From assembly GCA_964057225.1 (NCBI GenBank), contig OZ059895.1:23632688-23696687 (forward strand): a DNA stretch of 64,000 nt, written 5' to 3'. Below are positions 53,723 to 64,000 of the stretch, piece by piece. The notes under the pieces were generated by a model. The model was not told where the DNA came from. It searched no databases and worked only from the letters and a program-made list of their open reading frames with translations. This DNA comes from Auanema rhodensis. Its lineage: Eukaryota; Nematoda; Chromadorea; Rhabditida; Rhabditidae. The translations under genes and the position numbers were made by a program. How positions within the stretch are numbered: position 1 is the stretch's first letter; the number at the start of each line of letters is the position of its first letter.

Positions 53723-55658
53723 TGATATTGGTTCATGGTAACCATGACTTTGAAATTTACGTGAACTTTAATTTATGCTAATTAAATGTACACGTGATGT
53801 GCACTTGGTATGTAACTCGCTTCACGTGAAAGATAAAGAGATGCGGTTTTCAAAATTAGATTCCCCATGTCCATATTAGTCTAAAAACAAATTTTTATTG
53901 ATATTGGTTCATGGTAACCATGACTTTGAAATTTACGTGAACTTTAATTTATGCTAATTAAATGTACACGTGATGTGCACTTGGTATGTAACTCGCTTCA
54001 CGTGAAAGATAAAGAGATGCGGTTTTCAAAATTAGATTCCCCATGTCCATATTAGTCTAAAAACAAATTTTTATTGATATTGGTTCATGGTAACCATGAC
54101 TTTGAAATTTACGTGAACTTTAATTTATGCTAATTAAATGTACACGTGATGTGCACTTGGTATGTAACTCGCTTCACGTGAAAGATAAAGAGATGCGGTT
54201 TTCAAAATTAGATTCCCCATATCCATATTAGTCTAAAAACAAATTTTTATTGATATTGGTGCATGGTAACCATGACTTTGAAATTTACGTGAACTTTAAT
54301 TTATGCTAATTAAATGTACACGTGATGTGCACTTGGTATGTAACTCGCTTCACGTGAAAGATAAAGAGATGCGGTTCTCAAAATTAGATTCCCCATGTCC
54401 ATATTAGTCTAAAAACAAATTTTTATTGATATTGGTGCATGGTAACCATGACTTTGAATTTTACGTGAACTTTAATTTATGCTAATTAAATGTACACGTG
54501 ATGTGCACTTGGTATGTAACTCGCTTCACGTGAAAGATAAAGAGATGCGGTTTTCAAAATTAGATTCCCCATGTCCATATTAGTCTAAAAACAAATTTTT
54601 ATTGATATTGGTTCATGGTAACCATGACTTTGAAATTTACGTGAACTTTAATTTATGCTAATTAAATGTACACGTGATGTGCACTTGGTATGTAACTCGC
54701 TTCACGTGAAAGATAAAGAGATGCGGTTTTCAAAATTAGATTCCCCATGTCCATATTAGTCTAAAAACAAATTTTTATTGATATTGGTTCATGGTAACCA
54801 TGACTTTGAAATTTACGTGAACTTTAATTTATGCTAATTAAATGTACACGTGATGTGCACTTGGTATGTAACTCGCTTCACGTGAAAGATAAAGAGATGC
54901 GGTTTTCAAAATTAGATTCCCCATATCCATATTAGTCTAAAAACAAATTTTTATTGATATTGGTGCATGGTAACCATGACTTTGAAATTTACGTGAACTT
55001 TAATTTATGCTAATTAAATGTACACGTGATGTGCACTTGGTATGTAACTCGCTTCACGTGAAAGATAAAGAGATGCGGTTCTCAAAATTAGATTCCCCAT
55101 GTCCATATTAGTCTAAAAACAAATTTTTATTGATATTGGTGCATGGTAACCATGACTTTGAATTTTACGTGAACTTTAATTTATGCTAATTAAATGTACA
55201 CGTGATGTGCACTTGGTATGTAACTCGCTTCACGTGAAAGATAAAGAGATGCGGTTTTCAAAATTAGATTCCCCATGTCCATATTAGTCTAAAAACAAAT
55301 TTTTATTGATATTGGTGCATGATAACCATGACTTTGAAATTAACGTGAACTTTAATTTATGCTAATTAAATGTACACGTGATGTGCACTTGGTATGTAAC
55401 TCGCTTCACGTGAAAGATAAAGAGATGCGGTTTTCAAAATTAGATTCCCCATGTCCATATTAGTCTAAAAACAAATTTTTATTGATATTGGTTCATGGTA
55501 ACCATGACTTTGAAATTTACGTGAACTTTAATTTATGCTAATTAAATGTACACGTGATGTGCACTTGGTATGTAACTCGCTTCACGTGAAAGATAAAGAG
55601 ATGCGGTTTTCAAAATTAGATTCCCCATGTCCATATTAGTCTAAAAACAAATTTTTAT
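53723..55658 (+). repeat. CCATATCC / GGTTCTC / 33T motif series repeated at 704 bp
   Basis: The 147A monomer at 54075 is followed by 127C (54251), 33T (54427) and plain 11T (54603). At 54779 the 147A, 127C, 33T series recurs, 704 bp later, and continues into an unusual monomer at 55307 with CATGATAACC and AAATTAACG. The same 147A to CATGATAACC series returns at 58847-59550 in domain F. Confidence 0.78.
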
Positions 55659-55834
55659 TGATATTGGTGCATGGTAACCATGACTTTGAAATTTACGTGA
55701 ACTTTAATTTATGCTAATTAAATGTACACGTGATGTGCACTTGGTATGTAACTCGGTTCACGTGAAAGATAAAGAGATGCGGTTTTCAAAATTAGATTCC
55801 CCATGTCCATATTAGTCTAAAAACAAATTTTTAT

Positions 55835-55932
55835 TGATATTTTGAAATTTTCATATTAGTCTAAAAACAACAAGATGCGGTTTTCAAAATTAGATTCCCC
55901 ATGTCCATATTAGTCTAAAAACAAATTTTTAT
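55835..55932 (+). repeat. 98-bp composite monomer (4 of 8)
   Basis: Same junctions as at 37239. Preceded by a 98G monomer (55659) and followed directly by a 30A monomer, whereas the domain D copies are followed by a plain 11G monomer. Confidence 0.93.
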
Positions 55933-56812
55933 TGATATTGGTGCATGGTAACCATGACTTTAAAATTTACGTGAACTTTAATTTATGCTAATTAAATGTA
56001 CACGTGATGTGCACTTGGTATGTAACTCGCTTCACGTGAAAGATAAAGAGATGCGGTTTTCAAAATTAGATTCCCCATGTCCATATTAGTCTAAAAACAA
56101 ATTTTTATTGATATTGGTGCATGGTAACCATGACTTTGAATTTTACGTGAACTTTAATTTATGCTAATTAAATGTACACGTGATGTGCACTTGGTATGTA
56201 ACTCGCTTCACGTGAAAGATAAAGAGATGCGGTTTTCAAAATTAGATTCCCCATGTCCATATTAGTCTAAAAACAAATTTTTATTGATATTGGTGCATGG
56301 TAACCATGACTTTGAAATTTACGTGAACTTTAATTTATGCTAATTAAATGTACACGTGATGTGCACTTGGTATGTAACTCGCTTCACGTGAAAGATAAAG
56401 AGATGCGGTTTTCAAAATTAGATTCCCCATGTCCATATTAGTCTAAAAACAAATTTTTATTGATATTGGTGCATGGTAACCATGACTTTGAAATTTACGT
56501 GAAGTTTAATTTATGCTAATTAAATGTACACGTGATGTGCACTTGGTATGTAACTCGCTTCACGTGAAAGATAAAGAGATGCGGTTTTCAAAATTAGATT
56601 CCCCATGTCCATATTAGTCTAAAAACAAATTTTTATTGATATTGGTGCATGGTAACCATGACTTTGAAATTTACGTGAACTTTAATTTATGCTAATTAAA
56701 TGTACACGTGATGTGCACTTGGTATGTAACTCGCTTCACGTGAAAGATAAAGAGATGCGGTTTTCAAAATTAGATTCCCCATGTCCATATTAGTCTAAAA
56801 ACAAATTTTTAT

Positions 56813-56910
56813 TGATATTTTGAAATTTTCATATTAGTCTAAAAACAACAAGATGCGGTTTTCAAAATTAGATTCCCCATGTCCATATTAGTCTAAAAAC
56901 AAATTTTTAT
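56813..56910 (+). repeat. 98-bp composite monomer (5 of 8)
   Basis: Same junctions. The preceding monomer (56637) lacks the 98G change, so loss of the 98G unit accompanied this arrangement. Confidence 0.93.
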
Positions 56911-59900
56911 TGATATTGGTGCATGGTAACCATGACTTTGAAATTTACGTGAACTTTAATTTATGCTAATTAAATGTACACGTGATGTGCACTTGGTATG
57001 TAACTCGCTTCACGTGAAAGATAAAGAGATGCGGTTTTCAAAATTAGATTCCCCATGTCCATATTAGTCTAAAAACAAATTTTTATTGATATTGGTGCAT
57101 GGTAACCATGACTTTAAAATTTACGTGAACTTTAATTTATGCTAATTAAATGTACACGTGATGTGCACTTGGTATGTAACTCGCTTCACGTGAAAGATAA
57201 AGAGATGCGGTTTTCAAAATTAGATTCCCCATGTCCATATTAGTCTAAAAACAAATTTTTATTGATATTGGTGCATGGTAACCATGACTTTGAATTTTAC
57301 GTGAACTTTAATTTATGCTAATTAAATGTACACGTGATGTGCACTTGGTATGTAACTCGCTTCACGTGAAAGATAAAGAGATGCGGTTTTCAAAATTAGA
57401 TTCCCCATGTCCATATTAGTCTAAAAACAAATTTTTATTGATATTGGTGCATGGTAACCATGACTTTGAAATTTACGTGAACTTTAATTTATGCTAATTA
57501 AATGTACACGTGATGTGCACTTGGTATGTAACTCGCTTCACGTGAAAGATAAAGAGATGCGGTTTTCAAAATTAGATTCCCCATGTCCATATTAGTCTAA
57601 AAACAAATTTTTATTGATATTGGTGCATGGTAACCATGACTTTGAAATTTACGTGAAGTTTAATTTATGCTAATTAAATGTACACGTGATGTGCACTTGG
57701 TATGTAACTCGCTTCACGTGAAAGATAAAGAGATGCGGTTTTCAAAATTAGATTCCCCATGTCCATATTAGTCTAAAAACAAATTTTTATTGATATTGGT
57801 TCATGGTAACCATGACTTTTAAATTTACGTGAACTTTAATTTATGCTAATTAAATGTACACGTGATGTGCACTTGGTATGTAACTCGCTTCACGTGAAAG
57901 ATAAAGAGATGCGGTTTTCAAAATTAGATTCCCCATGTCCATATTAGTCTAAAAACAAATTTTTATTGATATTGGTGCATGGTAACCATGACTTTGAAAT
58001 TTACGTGAACTTTAATTTATGCTAATTAAATGTACACGTGATGTGCACTTGGTATGTAACTCGCTTCACGTGAAAGATAAAGAGATGCGGTTTTCAAAAT
58101 TAGATTACCCATGTCCATATTAGTCTAAAAACAAATTTTTATTGATATTGGTTCATGGTAACCATGACTTTGAAATTTACGTGAACTTTAATTTATGCTA
58201 ATTAAATGTACACGTGATGTGCACTTGGTATGTAACTCGCTTCACGTGAAAGATAAAGAGATGCGGTTTTCAAAATTAGATTCCCCATGTCCATATTAGT
58301 CTAAAAACAAATTTTTATTGATATTGGTGCATGGTAACCATGACTTTGAAATTTACGTGAACTTTAATTCATGCTAATTAAATGTACACGTGATGTGCAC
58401 TTGGTATGTAACTCGCTTCACGTGAAAGATAAAGAGATGCGGTTTTCAAAATTAGATTCCCCATGTCCATATTAGTCTAAAAACAAATTTTTATTGATAT
58501 TGCTTCATGGTAACCATGACTTTGAAATTTACGTGAACTTTAATTTATGCTAATTAAATGTACACGTGATGTGCACTTGGTATGTAACTCGCTTCACGTG
58601 AAAGATAAAGAGATGCGGTTTTCAAAATTAGATTCCCCATGTCCATATTAGTCTAAAAACAAATTTTTATTGATATTGGTTCATGGTAACCATGACTTTG
58701 AAATTTACGTGAACTTTAATTTATGCTAATTAAATGTACACGTGATGTGCACTTGGTATGTAACTCGCTTCACGTGAAAGATAAAGAGATGCGGTTTTCA
58801 AAATTAGATTCCCCATGTCCATATTAGTCTAAAAACAAATTTTTATTGATATTGGTTCATGGTAACCATGACTTTGAAATTTACGTGAACTTTAATTTAT
58901 GCTAATTAAATGTACACGTGATGTGCACTTGGTATGTAACTCGCTTCACGTGAAAGATAAAGAGATGCGGTTTTCAAAATTAGATTCCCCATATCCATAT
59001 TAGTCTAAAAACAAATTTTTATTGATATTGGTGCATGGTAACCATGACTTTGAAATTTACGTGAACTTTAATTTATGCTAATTAAATGTACACGTGATGT
59101 GCACTTGGTATGTAACTCGCTTCACGTGAAAGATAAAGAGATGCGGTTCTCAAAATTAGATTCCCCATGTCCATATTAGTCTAAAAACAAATTTTTATTG
59201 ATATTGGTGCATGGTAACCATGACTTTGAATTTTACGTGAACTTTAATTTATGCTAATTAAATGTACACGTGATGTGCACTTGGTATGTAACTCGCTTCA
59301 CGTGAAAGATAAAGAGATGCGGTTTTCAAAATTAGATTCCCCATGTCCATATTAGTCTAAAAACAAATTTTTATTGATATTGGTGCATGATAACCATGAC
59401 TTTGAAATTAACGTGAACTTTAATTTATGCTAATTAAATGTACACGTGATGTGCACTTGGTATGTAACTCGCTTCACGTGAAAGATAAAGAGATGCGGTT
59501 TTCAAAATTAGATTCCCCATGTCCATATTAGTCTAAAAACAAATTTTTATTGATATTGGTTCATGGTAACCATGACTTTGAAATTTACGTGAACTTTAAT
59601 TTATGCTAATTAAATGTACACGTGATGTGCACTTGGTATGTAACTCGCTTCACGTGAAAGATAAAGAGATGCGGTTTTCAAAATTAGATTCCCCATGTCC
59701 ATATTAGTCTAAAAACAAATTTTTATTGATATTGGTGCATGGTAACCATGACTTTGAAATTTACGTGAACTTTAATTTATGCTAATTAAATGTACACGTG
59801 ATGTGCACTTGGTATGTAACTCGCTTCACGTGAAAGATAAAGAGATGCGGTTTTCAAAATTAGATTCCCCATGTCCATATTAGTCTAAAAACAAATTTTT

Positions 59901-60078
59901 ATTGATATTGGTGCATGGTAACCATGACTTTGAAATTTACGTGAACTTTAATTTATGCTAATTAAATGTACACGTGATGTGCACTTGGTATGTAACTCGG
60001 TTCACGTGAAAGATAAAGAGATGCGGTTTTCAAAATTAGATTCCCCATGTCCATATTAGTCTAAAAACAAATTTTTAT

Positions 60079-60176
60079 TGATATTTTGAAATTTTCATAT
60101 TAGTCTAAAAACAACAAGATGCGGTTTTCAAAATTAGATTCCCCATGTCCATATTAGTCTAAAAACAAATTTTTAT
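60079..60176 (+). repeat. 98-bp composite monomer (6 of 8)
   Basis: Same junctions. Preceded by a 98G monomer (59903) and followed by 30A, as at 55835. Confidence 0.93.
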
Positions 60177-61056
60177 TGATATTGGTGCATGGTAACCATG
60201 ACTTTAAAATTTACGTGAACTTTAATTTATGCTAATTAAATGTACACGTGATGTGCACTTGGTATGTAACTCGCTTCACGTGAAAGATAAAAAGATGCGG
60301 TTTTCAAAATTAGATTCCCCATGTCCATATTAGTCTAAAAACAAATTTTTATTGATATTGGTGCATGGTAACCATGACTTTGAATTTTACGTGAACTTTA
60401 ATTTATGCTAATTAAATGTACACGTGATGTGCACTTGGTATGTAACTCGCTTCACGTGAAAGATAAAGAGATGCGGTTTTCAAAATTAGATTCCCCATGT
60501 CCATATTAGTCTAAAAACAAATTTTTATTGATATTGGTGCATGGTAACCATGACTTTGAAATTTACGTGAACTTTAATTTATGCTAATTAAATGTACACG
60601 TGATGTGCACTTGGTATGTAACTCGCTTCACGTGAAAGATAAAGAGATGCGGTTTTCAAAATTAGATTCCCCATGTCCATATTAGTCTAAAAACAAATTT
60701 TTATTGATATTGGTGCATGGTAACCATGACTTTGAAATTTACGTGAAGTTTAATTTATGCTAATTAAATGTACACGTGATGTGCACTTGGTATGTAACTC
60801 GCTTCACGTGAAAGATAAAGAGATGCGGTTTTCAAAATTAGATTCCCCATGTCCATATTAGTCTAAAAACAAATTTTTATTGATATTGGTGCATGGTAAC
60901 CATGACTTTGAAATTTACGTGAACTTTAATTTATGCTAATTAAATGTACACGTGATGTGCACTTGGTATGTAACTCGCTTCACGTGAAAGATAAAGAGAT
61001 GCGGTTTTCAAAATTAGATTCCCCATGTCCATATTAGTCTAAAAACAAATTTTTAT

Positions 61057-61154
61057 TGATATTTTGAAATTTTCATATTAGTCTAAAAACAACAAGATGC
61101 GGTTTTCAAAATTAGATTCCCCATGTCCATATTAGTCTAAAAACAAATTTTTAT
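61057..61154 (+). repeat. 98-bp composite monomer (7 of 8)
   Basis: Same junctions. Opens the 1,154-bp unit. The preceding monomer is not 98G. Confidence 0.93.
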
Positions 61155-62210
61155 TGATATTGGTGCATGGTAACCATGACTTTGAAATTTACGTGAACTT
61201 TAATTTATGCTAATTAAATGTACACGTGATGTGCACTTGGTATGTAACTCGCTTCACGTGAAAGATAAAGAGATGCGGTTTTCAAAATTAGATTCCCCAT
61301 GTCCATATTAGTCTAAAAACAAATTTTTATTGATATTGGTGCATGGTAACCATGACTTTAAAATTTACGTGAACTTTAATTTATGCTAATTAAATGTACA
61401 CGTGATGTGCACTTGGTATGTAACTCGCTTCACGTGAAAGATAAAGAGATGCGGTTTTCAAAATTAGATTCCCCATGTCCATATTAGTCTAAAAACAAAT
61501 TTTTATTGATATTGGTGCATGGTAACCATGACTTTGAATTTTACGTGAACTTTAATTTATGCTAATTAAATGTACACGTGATGTGCACTTGGTATGTAAC
61601 TCGCTTCACGTGAAAGATAAAGAGATGCGGTTTTCAAAATTAGATTCCCCATGTCCATATTAGTCTAAAAACAAATTTTTATTGATATTGGTGCATGGTA
61701 ACCATGACTTTGAAATTTACGTGAACTTTAATTTATGCTAATTAAATGTACACGTGATGTGCACTTGGTATGTAACTCGCTTCACGTGAAAGATAAAGAG
61801 ATGCGGTTTTCAAAATTAGATTCCCCATGTCCATATTAGTCTAAAAACAAATTTTTATTGATATTGGTGCATGGTAACCATGACTTTGAAATTTACGTGA
61901 AGTTTAATTTATGCTAATTAAATGTACACGTGATGTGCACTTGGTATGTAACTCGCTTCACGTGAAAGATAAAGAGATGCGGTTTTCAAAATTAGATTCC
62001 CCATGTCCATATTAGTCTAAAAACAAATTTTTATTGATATTGGTGCATGGTAACCATGACTTTGAAATTTACGTGAACTTTAATTTATGCTAATTAAATG
62101 TACACGTGATGTGCACTTGGTATGTAACTCGCTTCACGTGAAAGATAAAGAGATGCGGTTTTCAAAATTAGATTCCCCATGTCCATATTAGTCTAAAAAC
62201 AAATTTTTAT

Positions 62211-62308
62211 TGATATTTTGAAATTTTCATATTAGTCTAAAAACAACAAGATGCGGTTTTCAAAATTAGATTCCCCATGTCCATATTAGTCTAAAAACAA
62301 ATTTTTAT
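62211..62308 (+). repeat. 98-bp composite monomer (8 of 8)
   Basis: Same junctions. Last short monomer; nine full monomers and a 108-bp partial follow to the window end. Confidence 0.93.
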
Positions 62309-63892
62309 TGATATTGGTGCATGGTAACCATGACTTTGAAATTTACGTGAACTTTAATTTATGCTAATTAAATGTACACGTGATGTGCACTTGGTATGTA
62401 ACTCGCTTCACGTGAAAGATAAAGAGATGCGGTTTTCAAAATTAGATTCCCCATGTCCATATTAGTCTAAAAACAAATTTTTATTGATATTGGTGCATGG
62501 TAACCATGACTTTAAAATTTACGTGAACTTTAATTTATGCTAATTAAATGTACACGTGATGTGCACTTGGTATGTAACTCGCTTCACGTGAAAGATAAAG
62601 AGATGCGGTTTTCAAAATTAGATTCCCCATGTCCATATTAGTCTAAAAACAAATTTTTATTGATATTGGTGCATGGTAACCATGACTTTGAATTTTACGT
62701 GAACTTTAATTTATGCTAATTAAATGTACACGTGATGTGCACTTGGTATGTAACTCGCTTCACGTGAAAGATAAAGAGATGCGGTTTTCAAAATTAGATT
62801 CCCCATGTCCATATTAGTCTAAAAACAAATTTTTATTGATATTGGTGCATGGTAACCATGACTTTGAAATTTACGTGAACTTTAATTTATGCTAATTAAA
62901 TGTACACGTGATGTGCACTTGGTATGTAACTCGCTTCACGTGAAAGATAAAGAGATGCGGTTTTCAAAATTAGATTCCCCATGTCCATATTAGTCTAAAA
63001 ACAAATTTTTATTGATATTGGTGCATGGTAACCATGACTTTGAAATTTACGTGAAGTTTAATTTATGCTAATTAAATGTACACGTGATGTGCACTTGGTA
63101 TGTAACTCGCTTCACGTGAAAGATAAAGAGATGCGGTTTTCAAAATTAGATTCCCCATGTCCATATTAGTCTAAAAACAAATTTTTATTGATATTGGTTC
63201 ATGGTAACCATGACTTTTAAATTTACGTGAACTTTAATTTATGCTAATTAAATGTACACGTGATGTGCACTTGGTATGTAACTCGCTTCACGTGAAAGAT
63301 AAAGAGATGCGGTTTTCAAAATTAGATTCCCCATGTCCATATTAGTCTAAAAACAAATTTTTATTGATATTGGTGCATGGTAACCATGACTTTGAAATTT
63401 ACGTGAACTTTAATTTATGCTAATTAAATGTACACGTGATGTGCACTTGGTATGTAACTCGCTTCACGTGAAAGATAAAGAGATGCGGTTTTCAAAATTA
63501 GATTACCCATGTCCATATTAGTCTAAAAACAAATTTTTATTGATATTGGTTCATGGTAACCATGACTTTGAAATTTACGTGAACTTTAATTTATGCTAAT
63601 TAAATGTACACGTGATGTGCACTTGGTATGTAACTCGCTTCACGTGAAAGATAAAGAGATGCGGTTTTCAAAATTAGATTCCCCATGTCCATATTAGTCT
63701 AAAAACAAATTTTTATTGATATTGGTGCATGGTAACCATGACTTTGAAATTTACGTGAACTTTAATTCATGCTAATTAAATGTACACGTGATGTGCACTT
63801 GGTATGTAACTCGCTTCACGTGAAAGATAAAGAGATGCGGTTTTCAAAATTAGATTCCCCATGTCCATATTAGTCTAAAAACAAATTTTTAT

Positions 63893-64000
63893 TGATATTG
63901 CTTCATGGTAACCATGACTTTGAAATTTACGTGAACTTTAATTTATGCTAATTAAATGTACACGTGATGTGCACTTGGTATGTAACTCGCTTCACGTGAA
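63893..64000 (+). repeat. Partial monomer at window end (108 bp)
   Basis: Starts with TGATATTGCTTC (9C) and is cut after TTCACGTGAA by the window edge, not by a biological break. Its type and order match the 9C monomer at 58495. Confidence 0.95.

Larger units (their letters stand above)
40523..55834 (+). repeat. Satellite domain E (167G / 68G / 53G / 127C variants)
   Basis: Eighty-seven consecutive monomers with exact 176-bp spacing and no short monomers. Marker variants are AAACGAATT (167G), TGTGCACGTG (68G), TTTGTGCTAA (53G), AACAGATTT (168G), GGTTCTCAA (127C), ACCTTGAC (22T), TTCATGCT (52C) and CCATATCC (147A). Types with 9C and types with 11T alternate through much of it. The main structure is a large block copied at 5,456 bp offset. 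I saw nothing other than satellite. Confidence 0.83.
55835..60078 (+). repeat. 4,244-bp super-HOR, copy 1
   Basis: Contains a 978-bp unit (short plus five monomers: 30A, 33T, 11G, 44G, 11G), then a short monomer at 56813 followed by eighteen full monomers running 11G, 30A, 33T, 11G, 44G, 30T, ATTACCC, 11T, 52C, 9C, 11T, 147A, 127C, 33T, CATGATAACC, 11T, 11G and 98G. A new copy starts at 60079 with the same 978-bp unit. The end of this unit (58847-60078) itself resembles 54779-55834 with one extra monomer. Confidence 0.82.
1..64000 (+). repeat. 176-bp satellite array filling the entire window
   Basis: The TGATATT monomer start recurs every 176 bases (1, 177, 353 and so on) to the last base. 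All copies face the same way; I saw no inversion. I count 350 monomers of 176 bp, five of 197, three of 174-175, eight of 98 and a terminal partial, and these lengths sum exactly to 64,000. Most monomers differ from the consensus at zero to four bases, so identity is mostly 97-100%. Composition is about 32% G+C with five CpGs per monomer. Consensus stop codons fall in all six frames and no frame stays open beyond about 36 codons, so there is no coding potential. No transposon, rRNA, tRNA or unique spacer interrupts it. Established knowledge: long homogeneous arrays with nucleosome-sized units are typical of eukaryotic centromeric or pericentromeric heterochromatin. Centromere identity here is inference. 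I do not recognise the family. Confidence 0.98.
55835..64000 (+). repeat. Satellite domain F: nested duplications with 98-bp monomers
   Basis: Short monomers at 55835, 56813, 60079, 61057 and 62211 punctuate 30A, 33T, 11G, 44G series related to domain D. Intervals are 978, 3,266, 978 and 1,154 bp. The pair at 55835/56813 matches the pair at 60079/61057 at offset 4,244, and the long tail after 56813 (30T, ATTACCC, 52C, 9C) is repeated after 62211. It runs off the window end. Confidence 0.83.
60079..64000 (+). repeat. 4,244-bp super-HOR, copy 2, expanded and cut by the window end
   Basis: The 978-bp unit at 60079 matches the one at 55835, with AAAAAGATG as a private change in the 60177 monomer. 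An extra 1,154-bp unit (61057-62210: short, 11G, 30A, 33T, 11G, 44G, 11G) is inserted relative to copy 1. After the short monomer at 62211 the 30A, 33T, 44G, 30T, ATTACCC, 11T, 52C, 9C series follows copy 1 to the last base. Confidence 0.82.

Noticed and set aside
1-64000. CRISPR array
   Set aside because: Repeats are contiguous 176-bp near-identical units with no unique spacers and no cas genes, not 24-47-bp repeats separated by unique spacers.
1-64000. Repetitive protein-coding gene
   Set aside because: The consensus has stops in all six frames, none open beyond about 36 codons. The period of 176 is not divisible by 3, so the frame shifts each unit.
1-64000. Telomere, rDNA spacer or transposon remnant
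   Set aside because: No telomeric hexamer or heptamer runs, no rRNA-like sequence, and no LTR, TIR or poly-A retroelement features anywhere in the window.

Overview
The whole 64,000-base window is one uninterrupted tandem satellite array. The repeat unit is a 176-bp monomer of about 32% G+C. It runs head to tail in a single orientation from the first base to the last, so both array edges lie outside the window. Counting start to start (position 1 = first T of the TGATATT motif), I place 350 monomers of exactly 176 bp, five of 197 bp, three of 174-175 bp, eight rearranged ones of 98 bp and a 108-bp partial at the end. These lengths sum to 64,000. I found no gene, RNA gene, transposon, CRISPR array or non-satellite spacer. 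In the consensus no reading frame on either strand stays open beyond about 36 codons, and since 176 is not a multiple of 3 the frame shifts at each monomer.

An array this long and uniform points to a eukaryotic chromosome, most plausibly centromeric or pericentromeric heterochromatin. The unit length is nucleosome-like and typical of plant and animal centromere satellites. I do not recognise it as human alpha satellite, Arabidopsis CEN180, Brassica CentBr, rice CentO, maize CentC or the maize knob repeat, and I cannot name the species. Centromere function is inference.

Layout by shared variants: domain A (1-9433) has 163C, 167C, 124A and 91C markers, all five 197-bp monomers and a 901-bp five-monomer higher-order repeat (HOR). 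Domain B (9434-22281) has 9C, 33T, 65C and 170A markers and a 2,816-bp tandem duplication. Domain C (22282-36534) has 96T, 118T, 136G and 54A markers and a block copied at 4,400-bp offset. Domain D (36535-40522) has 98-bp composite monomers in a 1,330-bp HOR. Domain E (40523-55834) has a block copied at 5,456-bp offset, each copy holding a 1,408-bp repeat. Domain F (55835-64000) brings back the 98-bp monomers in nested duplications.

Each consensus monomer carries several dyads (TCATGGT-A-ACCATGA, TTTAATT/AATTAAA, CACGTG, TTCACGTGAA) and three direct ACGTGA motifs spaced 33 and 32 bp, close to three helical turns. The 98-bp variant lacks all of them. These conserved elements, and the layered duplication history written in the variants, are the most interesting content. 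All comparisons were made by eye, without alignment software.
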